Origin: Sodalis sp. Ffu | GTDB lineage: Bacteria > Pseudomonadota > Gammaproteobacteria > Enterobacterales > Enterobacteriaceae | Length of the DNA stretch: 64,000 nt | Assembly: GCA_024748595.1 (NCBI GenBank) | Contig: CP072944.1 | Span: 218,001-282,000 of the forward strand | Reading direction: 5' to 3' | In this document: piece by piece, positions 23,490 to 33,430 of the stretch | Numbering within the stretch: position 1 is the first letter of the stretch | Layout of the letters: each line of letters starts with the position of its first letter | Position numbers and translations under genes: made by a program | Notes under the pieces: model-generated | The model's database searches: none | The model's input: only the letters and a program-made list of their open reading frames with translations | Told to the model about the DNA's origin: nothing

Positions 23490-23765
23490 ATGATAATGAC
23501 CTATAGTAAGATCCGTCAACCTAAGTTATTAGATATCATAAAACAGCAATTGGAATCCAAAGTTTTGCTGTTACGCTGGCAAGATCTCGGTATTCTCAAT
23601 ATGACCTGTTCGAAATAAGGTAGGTTCTTGAAGGCATCGTTGCCTATGATTTGTGGCACGTAGCTGTCGCGAACGATCACTGTGCCGACTCCAGCAACGC
23701 AAGGACTAAGCCTTGGAAAGTTTTGGTTTGTCGCTCCAGCAGAAGTTTTGCACCTGTCAATAGTT
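23490..23765 (+). pseudogene. pdhR: pdhR ghost upstream of aceE
   Basis: PdhR is the pyruvate-sensing GntR repressor of the pdh operon. From ATG 23490 the frame reads MTYSKIRQPKLLDIIKQQLE, nearly identical to the PdhR N-terminus. It then jumps to KVLLLRWQDLG, corresponding to KGLLLRRQGGG, so most of the helix-turn-helix region is deleted. A shifted frame near 23597 gives QYDLFEIR-stop-VLEGIVAYDL, matching QYDLLETRHALEGIAAYY. Later sequence to about 23765 is less clear. The gene cannot make a repressor, so aceEF is probably not under PdhR control. Confidence 0.85.
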
Positions 23766-23834
23766 TTGGTAATCAGAATAATAGGAATATAGGATCCAAA
23801 TAAACCATATTAGAGGTAGATAAGGAAAACTACC

Positions 23835-26501
23835 ATGTCAGAACGTTTGTACAATGACGTGGATCCGATCGAAACACGCGATTGGTTACAAGCGATCGCA
23901 TCGGTTATCCGTGAAGAAGGTATTGAACGCGCACAGTTCTTGATTAACCAGGTGTTGGACGAGGCGCGCAAAGGTGGGCTAAGCATTTCTTCTGGTATCG
24001 CCCGTCGTAATTATATTAATAGTATTGCGGTCGAGGATGAGCCTGACTATCCTGGTAATCTGAAGCTAGAGCGCCGTATCCGCTCTGCTATTCGCTGGAA
24101 CGCCATCATGATTGTGCTGCACGCGTCCAAGAAAAATTTAGAACTTGGTGGGCATATGGCCTCCTTTCAGTCTTCGGCCACTATCTACGAAGTGTGTTTT
24201 AATCATTTCTTTCGTGCTCGAAATGATAAAGACGGTGGTGATCTAGTGTATTTCCAAGGCCATATCTCTCCCGGTGTATATGCTCGCGCTTTCCTTGAAG
24301 GACGGCTGACCGAGGATCAGATGAACAATTTTCGTCAAGAAGTGCATGGCAAGGGACTTTCCTCCTATCCTCATCCAAAATTGATGCCGGAATTCTGGCA
24401 GTTCCCTACCGTCTCTATGGGTCTTGGCCCGATCAGTGCTATCTATCAGGCAAAATTTCTTAAATATTTGAACTATCGTGCGCTGAAAGACACTAGTGAC
24501 CAGACTGTTTACGCTTTTCTGGGTGATGGAGAGATGGATGAGCCGGAATCCAAGGGAGCTATTACTATCGCTACTCGTGAAAAGTTGGATAACTTGGTTT
24601 TTGTCATCAATTGTAACTTGCAGCGACTGGACGGTCCGGTCACCGGTAATGGTAAGATCATTAATGAGTTGGAAAGTATATTTGGCGGCGCTGGCTGGGA
24701 AGTAATCAAAGTTATTTGGGGCAGCCGTTGGGATGACTTACTGCGTAAAGACACCAGCGGTAAGCTGATTCAGCTGATGAACGAAACCGTTGATGGAGAC
24801 TATCAAGCTTTTAAATCAAAAGACGGCGCCTACGTACGTGAGCACTTTTTTGGCAAATACCCAGAAACCGCTGCGCTAGTGAAAGATATGAGCAATGATG
24901 AAATCTGGGCGCTAAATCGCGGTGGTCACGATCCGAAGAAGATCTTTGCTGCTCTGCAAAAAGCTAAAAAAATTATCGGGCAGCCCGTGGTGATCTTGGC
25001 TCACACCATCAAAGGCTACGGTATGGGTATGATCGCAGAAGGTATGAATATCGCTCATCAGGTCAAAAAAATGAACATGGACGGGGTAAAATATTTTCGT
25101 GATCGTTTTAACCTGAACACTATCACCGATGATGACATTGAGTCTCTGCCCTATATCACTTTTGAAGATGGTTCCGAAGAATATACATATTTGCATGACC
25201 GCCGTAAAGAGCTGCACGGATATCTGCCAAGTCGTCTGAAAGACTTTACCAAGTCACTGGAATTGCCGGTGCTGGAAGAATTTGGTTCGCTGCTGGAGGA
25301 ACAGAAAAAAAAGATCTCCACCACCATTGCCTTTGTGCGTGTGCTGAATGTGATGCTGAAAAATAAGTCGATCAAAGATCGACTTGTACCGATAATTGCC
25401 GACGAAGCGCGTACTTTCGGTATGGAAGGTTTGTTTCGCCAAATTGGCATCTATAGCCCTAACGGGCAGCAATATACGCCGCAGGATCGTGAGCAAGTTG
25501 CATACTACCGTGAAGATAAGAAGGGCCAAATTTTGCAGGAAGGTATCAATGAACTGGGGGCAGCTGCTTCCTGGTTGGCGGCCGCAACTTCCTACAGTAC
25601 CAATGATTTTCCTATGATTCCGTTTTATATTTACTATTCGATGTTTGGTTTTCAGCGCATTGGGGATTTGTGTTGGGCGGCAGGAGATCAACAGGCGCGT
25701 GGCTTTTTGATCGGTGGGACTTCCGGTCGTACCACGTTGAACGGTGAGGGCCTGCAGCATGAAGATGGTCATAGCCATATTCAGTCTTTGACAATTCCCA
25801 ATTGTATTTCTTATGATCCCGCCTATGCGTATGAAGTGGCGGTTATCGTACACGATGGTTTGACCCGCATGTATGGCGATAATCCGGAAAATATTTATTA
25901 CTATCTGACTATGTTGAACGAAAACTACCATATGCCCGGTATACCGAAAGGCGCGGAAGAGGGTATCCGCAAGGGGATCTATAAATTGGAATCCTGTTCT
26001 GGCAGTAAAGGTAAAGTTCAGCTGATGGGTTCTGGTGCTATTTTACGTCATGTGCGCAAAGCTGCAAAAATCCTATCGAAAGAATACGGGGTTGGTTCTG
26101 ATGTTTACAGTGTGACTTCTTTCACTGAATTGGTGCGCGAAGGTCAGGATTGTGAACGTTGGAATATGTTGCACCCTACGGAAACTCCGCGTATTCCTTA
26201 TGTGGCTACTGTATTAAACGATGCGCCGGTGGTTGCGTCCACTGATTATATGAAATTGTTCGCTGAGCAGATTTGTAACTTCATTCCAGCCAGCGCGTTT
26301 CGCGTATTGGGCACCGATGGTTTCGGTCGTTCCGATAGTCGTGAAAATTTGCGTCGCCACTTTGAGGTGGATAGCAGCTATGTGGTGATTGCGGCACTGG
26401 GTGAACTGGCAAAACTTGGCGATATCGGCGCTGATGTTGTGGCTCAAACGATTAGTAAGTTAGGCATCAATGCTAGCAAAGTCAATCCTCGTCTAGCATA
26501 A
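23835..26501 (+). CDS. aceE: AceE, pyruvate dehydrogenase E1
   Basis: Thiamine-diphosphate decarboxylase subunit of the pyruvate dehydrogenase complex. 888 residues, E. coli 887. The ThDP-binding motif is visible as GDGEMDEPESKGA followed by NLVFVINCNLQRLDGPV (first part near residues 230-242). SYDPAYAYEVAVIV and the C-terminal LGTDGFGRSDSRENLR are intact. Start ATG 23835 is preceded by AAGGAAA. It is 14 bp from aceF. The upstream repressor gene is a ghost, and no clear PdhR operator was recognised. Confidence 0.98.
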   Translation: MSERLYNDVDPIETRDWLQAIASVIREEGIERAQFLINQVLDEARKGGLSISSGIARRNYINSIAVEDEPDYPGNLKLERRIRSAIRWNAIMIVLHASKKNLELGGHMASFQSSATIYEVCFNHFFRARNDKDGGDLVYFQGHISPGVYARAFLEGRLTEDQMNNFRQEVHGKGLSSYPHPKLMPEFWQFPTVSMGLGPISAIYQAKFLKYLNYRALKDTSDQTVYAFLGDGEMDEPESKGAITIATREKLDNLVFVINCNLQRLDGPVTGNGKIINELESIFGGAGWEVIKVIWGSRWDDLLRKDTSGKLIQLMNETVDGDYQAFKSKDGAYVREHFFGKYPETAALVKDMSNDEIWALNRGGHDPKKIFAALQKAKKIIGQPVVILAHTIKGYGMGMIAEGMNIAHQVKKMNMDGVKYFRDRFNLNTITDDDIESLPYITFEDGSEEYTYLHDRRKELHGYLPSRLKDFTKSLELPVLEEFGSLLEEQKKKISTTIAFVRVLNVMLKNKSIKDRLVPIIADEARTFGMEGLFRQIGIYSPNGQQYTPQDREQVAYYREDKKGQILQEGINELGAAASWLAAATSYSTNDFPMIPFYIYYSMFGFQRIGDLCWAAGDQQARGFLIGGTSGRTTLNGEGLQHEDGHSHIQSLTIPNCISYDPAYAYEVAVIVHDGLTRMYGDNPENIYYYLTMLNENYHMPGIPKGAEEGIRKGIYKLESCSGSKGKVQLMGSGAILRHVRKAAKILSKEYGVGSDVYSVTSFTELVREGQDCERWNMLHPTETPRIPYVATVLNDAPVVASTDYMKLFAEQICNFIPASAFRVLGTDGFGRSDSRENLRRHFEVDSSYVVIAALGELAKLGDIGADVVAQTISKLGINASKVNPRLA

Positions 26502-26515
26502 GAGGTAAATAAATC

Positions 26516-27805
26516 ATGGCTATTGAAGTTAATGTACCGGATATCGGTGTGGATGATGAAGTAGAAGTTACCGAAGTTTTGGTCAGTGTGGGTGATACAG
26601 TTAAAGCCGAGCAGTCGCTTCTTACCGTGGAAGGCGATAAAGTTTTGATGGAGGTTCCGGCGCCGTTTGCGGGTATCGTCAAAGCTATCAACATTAACGT
26701 CGGTGATAAGGTAAGCACAGGTTCGCTTATCATGGTGTTTGAGCTCGAAAGCTCTGCATTGGCGGTGTCTGATGACGTTAGCGAGATCCGCGAAGCATCT
26801 ACAGAACCTGTTTCAAGTATCGATAAAAGACCTGCCGTGCGATCGCAAGTTAAGAGCAGAGGCGAGTTTATGGAAAATTATTCCTATGTTCATGCTACGC
26901 CGTTGATCCGCCGTTTGGCGTGCGAATTTGGTGTCAACCTAGAGAAGATTAAAGGGACCGGTCGTAAAGGTCGCATCTTACGTGAAGATGTCCGAGTTTA
27001 TGTCAAAGATGCGGTTAAATTTGCTGAATCTACGCAGTTTGCTGAGCCAGTTGGTTTGCTGTCAAAATTGTTGCCTTGGCCGAAAGTGGATTTCAATAAA
27101 TTTGGTGAAATTGAAGAGGTGGAACTAGGGAGGATTCAAAAAATTTCCGGTGCTAACCTACATCGTAATTGGTTAATGATTCCCCATGTAACTCAGTTTG
27201 ACGAAGTTGATATCACCGAAGTGGAAGCGTTCCGCAAACGGCAGAACACCGAATCCGAGAAAAAGAAGATAGACTTGAAGATTATGCTGCTGGTATTTAT
27301 CATGAAGGCAGTCGCAAAGGCTCTGGAAGAGTATCCGCGTTTCAACAGTTCGTTGTCAGAAGACGGTCAAAAACTAACGCTGAAGAAATATATCAACATG
27401 GGCGTGGCGGTAGATACCCCAAATGGTTTGGTTGTACCAGTATTCCGAGATGTGAACAAGAAAGGCATCATTGAGTTGTCGTATGAGCTGGTAGAGATTT
27501 CTAAAAAGGCTCGATCTGATAAGTTGACTTTTTCTGATATGCAGGGGGAATGTTTTACTATCTCAAGCTTAGGCGGTATAGGTGGCTCGTTGTTTACTCC
27601 TATCGTCAATGCGCCGGGAGTGGCTGTTCTAGGCGTATCCAAATCGTCGATAAAGCCGGTTTGGAACGATAAAGAATTCATTCCACGGCTGATATTGCCG
27701 TTGTCGTTGTCTTATGATCATCGCGTCATTAATGGCGCAGATGGAGCGCGTTTTATCAGTTTTATCAATAACGTGATGTCAGATATCCGTCGTTTGGTGA
27801 TGTAA
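26516..27805 (+). CDS. aceF: AceF, dihydrolipoamide acetyltransferase with one lipoyl domain
   Basis: E2 core of pyruvate dehydrogenase, taking the acetyl group from E1 to CoA. At 429 residues it is much shorter than E. coli AceF (about 630, three lipoyl domains). A single lipoyl domain spans residues 2-78 with the lipoyl Lys42 in EGDKVLME. The Ala/Pro-rich linkers are nearly absent. The subunit-binding domain is at about 124-166 ([14 protein letters not shown]), and the catalytic domain covers about 195-429. The active-site motif reads DHRVING at residues 401-407, where the family has DHRVIDG: His402 is kept but the usual Asp is Asn406 (codon AAT at 27731). E. coli has lpd directly after; it is missing. 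Confidence 0.96.
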   Translation: MAIEVNVPDIGVDDEVEVTEVLVSVGDTVKAEQSLLTVEGDKVLMEVPAPFAGIVKAININVGDKVSTGSLIMVFELESSALAVSDDVSEIREASTEPVSSIDKRPAVRSQVKSRGEFMENYSYVHATPLIRRLACEFGVNLEKIKGTGRKGRILREDVRVYVKDAVKFAESTQFAEPVGLLSKLLPWPKVDFNKFGEIEEVELGRIQKISGANLHRNWLMIPHVTQFDEVDITEVEAFRKRQNTESEKKKIDLKIMLLVFIMKAVAKALEEYPRFNSSLSEDGQKLTLKKYINMGVAVDTPNGLVVPVFRDVNKKGIIELSYELVEISKKARSDKLTFSDMQGECFTISSLGGIGGSLFTPIVNAPGVAVLGVSKSSIKPVWNDKEFIPRLILPLSLSYDHRVINGADGARFISFINNVMSDIRRLVM

Positions 27806-29340
27806 GATACAGGCCGGTTTGTTTTAATTTTTTGTCTGTCAAGTGCTATTTTTTCCTGTCAGGAATATACAACACATAATTATTCCTAATATGCTAATTT
27901 TATTTTATAACTATGATCATTTCTAATTAAAGTATAGTCTGAGTTGTTATTCAACAAACTATTTTTTAAGGTTAGAATGCAGTTGAATAGCCATTTTGTT
28001 CGTGGCATAGCACTGTCTTGCCCAGATCGTGTCGATGGTAGCTGAGCTTTGATTTACATTGGTCATTATTATTTCCTGTTATTAAGGTTGATTGGTATCA
28101 GCTTAATTTTTATTTAATATGACTGGCTAGTCACAAGTCTCTTTCAGTGGTAAGTTTATCAATAATTTAATGTGTAGCCGCAGCGTATTGTCTAACATGC
28201 TTAATCCCATCGTGGTCAGCATACGTTATATTTTATTTTTCTTTTATGGTATGACCTTTATTTTACTGAACTAAAATTGTATTTATAAAAATTCATAATT
28301 CTTGCAAGGATGGGAAACATATTTATTTTAATATCAATAGAGTTTTGATGTCCATCTCAGAATAGCAAAGATGAGGCCTTCTTTAAGCAATTTTATTTAT
28401 ACTAAATACTATGGATTAAAATATCAAACGATAATGTCAGTGATCCCTGTTTGATAAAATATTTTTTTGAAAAAGTTGATAAGTGATCTACATTTAATAT
28501 TATTAGAAAGATGTCGATTTTTAATAAAGCAACGCGCTGAATAAATATAATACTAGACTTTTTCTAGTACTTCACCTGAAATAGCGTTTGCACTGGACAT
28601 AAAGATAATTAGCAAATATTTGTAAATAAAATAATTTAGAAAATTATTTGTAATGTCCTACATAACAGGAATAGTGTTCCGTAATGATTACGGTACAGTT
28701 ATTATAATCAGTGTAAAGTTTTAGGCATTTGTTCTGTTATTATTAAATAGAATATTTATCGTAATAATAATTATTTGGGTAATAACTTCATAAAAAGTAT
28801 ATTAGACATCTGAAATCATGGATATCATCGGATGTTATATCACTAGAGTTATCAGTAGAAAAATATTTATCATACGCACATTACAGAATATTGTATCAAT
28901 ACAAATAAGGTGGATACATGATTAAATCTGATCAATTTTTTTGAAATTAGCCTGTTTTATAACCAATTTTAGTTGAATATTGACAGTGTAGTTGTTCTAG
29001 TCTTGTTGCAAGTAAACTAAATTTGTCGTATTTCCCATCGGACTGGGGCGATGTAGTAGATTTTAATTTTTGTGAAAACAACTTACTGGACTAGGCCTGT
29101 ATTATACAGCGTTCGATATGAGAATCAATTGTAGGCTGGTAGTTGTCGAGATGGTATTTTGGGCATAAACGATCATTTCCCCAATCAGTGCTGGCAATAC
29201 CAGTATTTATTTTTAGTTGTCATATTTTACCATTTACATGAATGATTAGGGTGACTAGGATAAAGAGGTACAAAATCAGAAATATGTATTAAGCTATAAT
29301 AGCTTACCAGCTATCTAAAATTCATATAACCTCTAAGACT
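27806..29340. other. Gene-free AT-rich spacer where lpd is expected
   Basis: 1.5 kb without a gene or a recognisable lpd ghost. 27949-27965 contains an IS-end-like TTATTCAACAAA and 28425-28450 resembles a piece of the IS relic at 36700. The gene order also changes here, since yggS is far from lpd in E. coli. Confidence 0.6.
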
Positions 29341-30063
29341 ATGAATATTATCGAACAAAATTTACAGCGAGTGCGGCAGCAAATTCGTATGATTGCACAA
29401 GATTGCGGAATCGATTTTCAACAAATTTCTTTGCTTGCCGTCAGTAAAAACAAGTCTGTGACAGCAATCAATCTCGCTATTGCCGCTGGTCAACAAGCTT
29501 TTGGGGAGAATTATGTACAAGAAGGTATGGAAAAAATACGTTGGTTTCGTGAGCGGCCACAGGGTAACGGACTTGTTTGGCACTTTATTGGTCCACTACA
29601 GTCTAATAAAAGCCGATTAGTCTCCGAACATTTTGATTGGTGTCATACTTTGAATGGGACAAAGTTGGCACGTCGGCTTAACGAGCAGCGTCCGATGTCA
29701 CTGGCGCCACTCAACGTGCTTATTCAAATCAATATTAGTGGTGAAGATAGTAAGTCAGGTATTCACTCCGATCAATTGCCGTTGCTGGCGGCAATAGTGG
29801 CGGAGTGTCCTCGTTTGCGGTTGCGCGGTTTGATGTCCATCCCTGCCCCAGAGAAAGATTTTCATCGTCAATTGGCTGTTTTTACCCGTTTGGCCGGGTT
29901 ATTTGAACAACTAAAACGGGCATATCCTAGTGCTGATACTTTGTCGCTGGGGATGACGAATGACATGATGGCGGCCATCGCCTCCGGGAGCACCTTGGTT
30001 CGCATTGGCACCGCTATTTTTGGCGCTAGGGATTACGTTCTGCATACATCTGAATTATTTTAA
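29341..30063 (+). CDS. yggS: YggS/PLPBP, pyridoxal phosphate homeostasis protein
   Basis: PLP-binding protein of the COG0325 family that helps keep vitamin B6 and amino acid pools balanced; it has no known catalytic activity. 240 residues, E. coli 234. The PLP lysine is Lys36 in LLAVSKNKS. Family blocks FGENYVQEG, WHFIGPLQSNKSRLV, LNVLIQINIS, GLMSIPAP and the C-terminal GSTLVRIGTAIFG are intact. The partner gene yggT follows after an IS relic rather than directly. Confidence 0.96.
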   Translation: MNIIEQNLQRVRQQIRMIAQDCGIDFQQISLLAVSKNKSVTAINLAIAAGQQAFGENYVQEGMEKIRWFRERPQGNGLVWHFIGPLQSNKSRLVSEHFDWCHTLNGTKLARRLNEQRPMSLAPLNVLIQINISGEDSKSGIHSDQLPLLAAIVAECPRLRLRGLMSIPAPEKDFHRQLAVFTRLAGLFEQLKRAYPSADTLSLGMTNDMMAAIASGSTLVRIGTAIFGARDYVLHTSELF

Positions 30064-30400
30064 TTAGGGGAATGTAACGCTTAAAATCACCTTATATTGG
30101 CTGCTGCAATATGCGTTGGCCATTACCGACTGTAAATACTATGACGATTACCACGGTCTGTATACAGTGGTGCTATCGACGCGCTACGGTGTGTACATGC
30201 ACGATTACCTCATACCGTTGATAAACTCTATGATGGGAAAAATTTTTCGGCAAACTGGTGCTTACCATTTTGACTGATGTTAAACGGTAAGTCAGTTTTA
30301 TGTTCTAGTGTGCATAAAGGAATGGAAGTACTATTTACTCCTGGGTAGTGGGTTAATCAGCTAGCTAATTTAGCGCTCAGTTGGTGACGCGATGTAACGA
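30064..30400. other. Spacer after yggS
   Basis: About 340 bp with no convincing gene. Serratia-type order may place proC here, but I could not recognise it. Confidence 0.5.
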
Positions 30401-31407
30401 TGTTTTGATGAATAAATTATAATTAATAAAGGACAAGTTACTAACTTTTCCAAGAAAATATCTTTAATAAAGAAGTCAAAAGTTTAAAATCACTTACATA
30501 CCAAGGTTCCCAGCAAAAGCGGTTCATTTACATTGTAGTTGGATAGCCTTTAAGGCCTTGTTGTTTGGCATATAAAGCATACGCTCCAAATAGCGGCGTT
30601 TAGTACGCTATTTGGAGATTGGTACTCACCACTTACTTTATATTAAAACGAATATTTTGCTTCACACTGTGACTATTAGAAAGTTTTATTACTCTGTCTT
30701 TCCAGTTAATAAAATATTCCTTTTAACTGTTGCTGGTATTTCACCTGTATCAAGTAGACTAGCTAAAACGTTAATGCCATGATGAAACCTTCAAAACGTG
30801 GTAACATTGTGATTTGACGCTAGTGAGCTGAAGGTTTTATTGAAGTTACATCAAAAGTCATAACATATAATTAGGAAAATTATTGTATTTGGTGAAATAC
30901 TTTTTGTGTGGCCTTGATACAAGAATACATGACTCATCGATTCTAATATATTTTATCGTTATAATGTAATGGATGCAAATACGACCTATATGCTTGCAGT
31001 GACTCTCTAAAAAATTGAGTCGACTGGTTAGTGATGGGGCATATAAATATTGATGGTGACGACGATTGATGTCTAAAGTAATCAACCGCTGATAGCTTCT
31101 TTGAAAATAGGCTATCGAATTTGGGTATACTGAAATAAGTCAGTGCCTAATTAACATTTAAAAGGAAATAATGGATATTAAAAAGGTTGATTACCAGGGA
31201 GAACCACAAATCATCTCAAAAATAAAATAGCTATTTAGCCGGACTCCTGACATTAACAAATTATGATGCTCAGCTAGGAGAAGTCATGGAGAATAGGACG
31301 CATATTGAATAAAATATCTGTATGCCTATCCTGAAACAAGTGGGTTGAGTAACCAATTTAAGGGAAGGGAAAGGTTGGTTGATGGCTAGGATGTATTCAA
31401 TAAATCC
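30401..31407 (+). mobile_element. Near full-length IS903-like relic between yggS and yggT
   Basis: The most complete IS relic here, about 1.0 kb like IS903. The left end GATGTTTTGATGAATAAATT starts at 30401; the right end ATGTATTCAATAAATCC finishes at 31407. Eroded transposase pieces appear in order: the N-terminus near 30465 (AKKSKV then SFTL-x-LD, for AKQKFK and SLTFWLD), SSRLAKTLMP near 30750, KPSKRGNIVI and ASELKVL near 30790-30830, LLTLTNYDAQLGEVME near 31240-31300, and MPIL. Many stops; not functional. Confidence 0.8.
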
Positions 31408-31487
31408 AAATCCTAGTATGTAAAAATTATTATAATTATTGCTGCCTGTACGGCGTTGTTTAACGTTATTAAGGATATCAACCTATT

Positions 31488-32042
31488 ATGTTGACATTGA
31501 CGTTTTTGGTTAAAACGCTAATTGATCTTTATATCATGGTGCTATTATTGCGAATCTGGATGCAGTGGACGCGCTGTGATTTTTACAACCCGTTTTCGCA
31601 GTTTATTGTTAAAATTACCCAGTTGGTGATACATCCGCTGTGTCGGATTATCCCTCTGATGGGGCCTTTGGATAGCGCCTCGTTGTTGCTGGCGTTCGTT
31701 CTGGCAATGATCAAATTTCCGTTGCTAACACTCATTGAAATGCGAGTAGTCGTCCTTGACTTCATTTATCTGCTAGTAGGCTTATTGGCGCTGTTGAAAG
31801 CTATCGGAGAGTTGATATTCTGGGTAATTATTATCCGCTCGTTGCTTAGTTGGGCCAGCCTGGGTAGGAGCCCGATGGATGTGGTGTTTTATCAATTAAG
31901 CGAACCGTTGATGTATCCAATCCGTCGCTTACTGCCAACCATGGGTGGCATTGATTTTTCGGCAATGATCGTCATCATTATCTTGTATGCGCTAAATTAT
32001 TTGGGCATGGATCTATTCCCGGGAATTTGGTATCGATTATGA
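31488..32042 (+). CDS. yggT: YggT, YGGT-family membrane protein
   Basis: Small integral membrane protein with two tandem YGGT domains. 184 residues, E. coli 188. Four to five hydrophobic segments are seen; each repeat carries the NPF or SEP motif, here DFYNPFSQFIVKITQ near residue 30 and QLSEPLMYPIRRLLP near residue 137. Its role is not settled; it has been linked to osmotic tolerance and to Z-ring positioning in other bacteria. Its stop overlaps the start of a yggU ghost, as the intact pair does in E. coli. Confidence 0.94.
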   Translation: MLTLTFLVKTLIDLYIMVLLLRIWMQWTRCDFYNPFSQFIVKITQLVIHPLCRIIPLMGPLDSASLLLAFVLAMIKFPLLTLIEMRVVVLDFIYLLVGLLALLKAIGELIFWVIIIRSLLSWASLGRSPMDVVFYQLSEPLMYPIRRLLPTMGGIDFSAMIVIIILYALNYLGMDLFPGIWYRL

Positions 32043-32268
32043 CAAAAATCTGGCGTGATGGAGTCGCGCTGGTATTGCTATATTCATTTATGGTTGTTTG
32101 CACAGCAGTGAAATCAAGTAGCCATTATGGCAACTTAAATCGTCATGATTATTTGATGTATTTTATGATCAATGGTGTGATGTGAAAAATTTCTTCGGAA
32201 AATGGAACTAGTCCGCCATAACAGTTTATGATTGATCAGCCCAAGAAATTTCTCGATACGATTGATTA
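32039..32268 (+). pseudogene. yggU: yggU ghost
   Basis: Starts on the ATG overlapping the yggT stop. MTKIWRDGVALVLLY resembles the start of YggU (DUF167; DGLVLRLY). Farther on, 32205-32265 reads MELVRHNSL then ISPRNFSIRLIN, matching KGELGRHKQIKI and PQQIPPEIAALIN. Stops and frameshifts lie between. Confidence 0.65.
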
Positions 32269-32269
32269 A

Positions 32270-32771
32270 TTTAGGGCTGGAAGTGGTGGTGTAAACTGCT
32301 TGATGTAACATCGGTGAGAGAAACCGGTTTGATTTTATTTAAAACAAGCTAATCAAAGCTCTTTACCCATCGTGGGTTGCTATCCTTTTTAGTTATTGCC
32401 GATAATTTAGATTTGACGGCAGATACTCCCAACAGCATGTTTGTTATATATTCCGCTTATTATATTGGCTTAGATCAGGCCATGATCACTGATCAATAGA
32501 ATTTGAGAAAATTGCTGATAACGATGCTGCTAGTGCCCGACGTCGGTTAACGAAACGTCTGTTTCCATTGTATGCTGTCTATCTGTGTCATGCCAACGAC
32601 TCTCTATACTAGTTTGTATGGCATGATAGTTGGCTGGGGTCATAGCCCGCCACATTCCTAGTATCGAGAACTTTAGTTCACAACTCGATCTTTCTGTTTT
32701 TTGCACGGTGACTAGCCGGCGGTGCATTCAGTCGAGAAAATCAGGGGTTAAAGCTTATTGTTGGATGAGCA
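32270..32771 (+). pseudogene. rdgB: rdgB ghost (XTP/dITP pyrophosphatase)
   Basis: RdgB removes ITP and XTP from nucleotide pools. Pieces in order: GLEVVV near 32275, VRETGLILF near 32320 (for EETGLTFIENA), VIADNLDLTADTP near 32393 (for AIADDSGLAVDV), VIYSAYYIGLDQAMITDQ then NLRKLLITM near 32443-32530 (for [23 protein letters not shown]), YAVYLCHAND near 32570 (for CVLVYLRHAED) and WHDSWLG near 32620. Stops and shifts abolish it. Confidence 0.85.
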
Positions 32772-33430
32772 ATGCATAACTTTTCACCGTTTAGCCTGTA
32801 CATTTATATCCCTTGGTGCATATAGAAATCTCCTCTATTGTAATTTTCATGCGTTAAAATGAGATGTGGTATTAATCGTAGGTTTGAGCACGATCGCTCG
32901 TGCTGGCACCCCCATCATCTTTTCTGGTATCAGCTGACTATTGATATCCAATGCTATCTGGGTCTTGGCCAACGGCGCTGTTGGATGACTATGCGCTGTG
33001 GGATATCTATCAGCCTGGATTAAATGTTGAGTGCAATCCAGTTACGAATAATATGAAACTTCTGCTTATGCTTATCGGAGCTTCTAGTGTTACTATAATT
33101 TAATTATTAGCGTTTTATGGATTATTAGGCATTACTGTACTGTTCATAGCAAATTGATACAGTTGGACGTACCGGTGTTTCGTACCGTTAGAATCCTTCA
33201 CCAGCGTGGGGGATATGCAGGTCAGCTATCTGGAATACGTTATCAGGTGGAACTTACGCATTTACCGTTTGAATACTTTACCAATTGTTTTCGACTGTTG
33301 GAGTTTGCACCGAGTGCTTAGTTCATAGCTCTTATCTGGCTGACATAAAGCGCATTGCGCCCTGTATCGTCGAAAAGGATAGCCACTGGCATGTGATCCA
33401 CAAAGGCACATACGGTAGGTATGGTTAGTA
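32772..33430 (+). pseudogene. hemW: hemW ghost (radical SAM heme chaperone)
   Basis: From ATG 32772 the frame reads HNFSPFSLYIYIPWCI, matching PPLSLYIHIPWCV at the HemW start. Then most of the gene is deleted. 32978-33010 gives LLDDYALWDIYQPG (for LPDDDALWDIFEQG). 33170-33320 gives VRILHQRGG, then LPFEYFTNCFRLLEFAPS, matching KTRHPRGF and KPFEFFMNRFRLLEAAPR. SHWHVIHKG near 33385 matches DYWQITEHGK. About a third of the normal length remains. Confidence 0.85.

Noticed and set aside
25254-25931. 225-codon open frame antisense to aceE
   Set aside because: Lies wholly within the well-supported aceE gene and shows no recognisable protein features.
27806-29340. Search by eye for an lpd ghost
   Set aside because: No FAD-binding GAGPAGY or CLNVGCIPSK pattern was found in any frame, so I do not annotate one.
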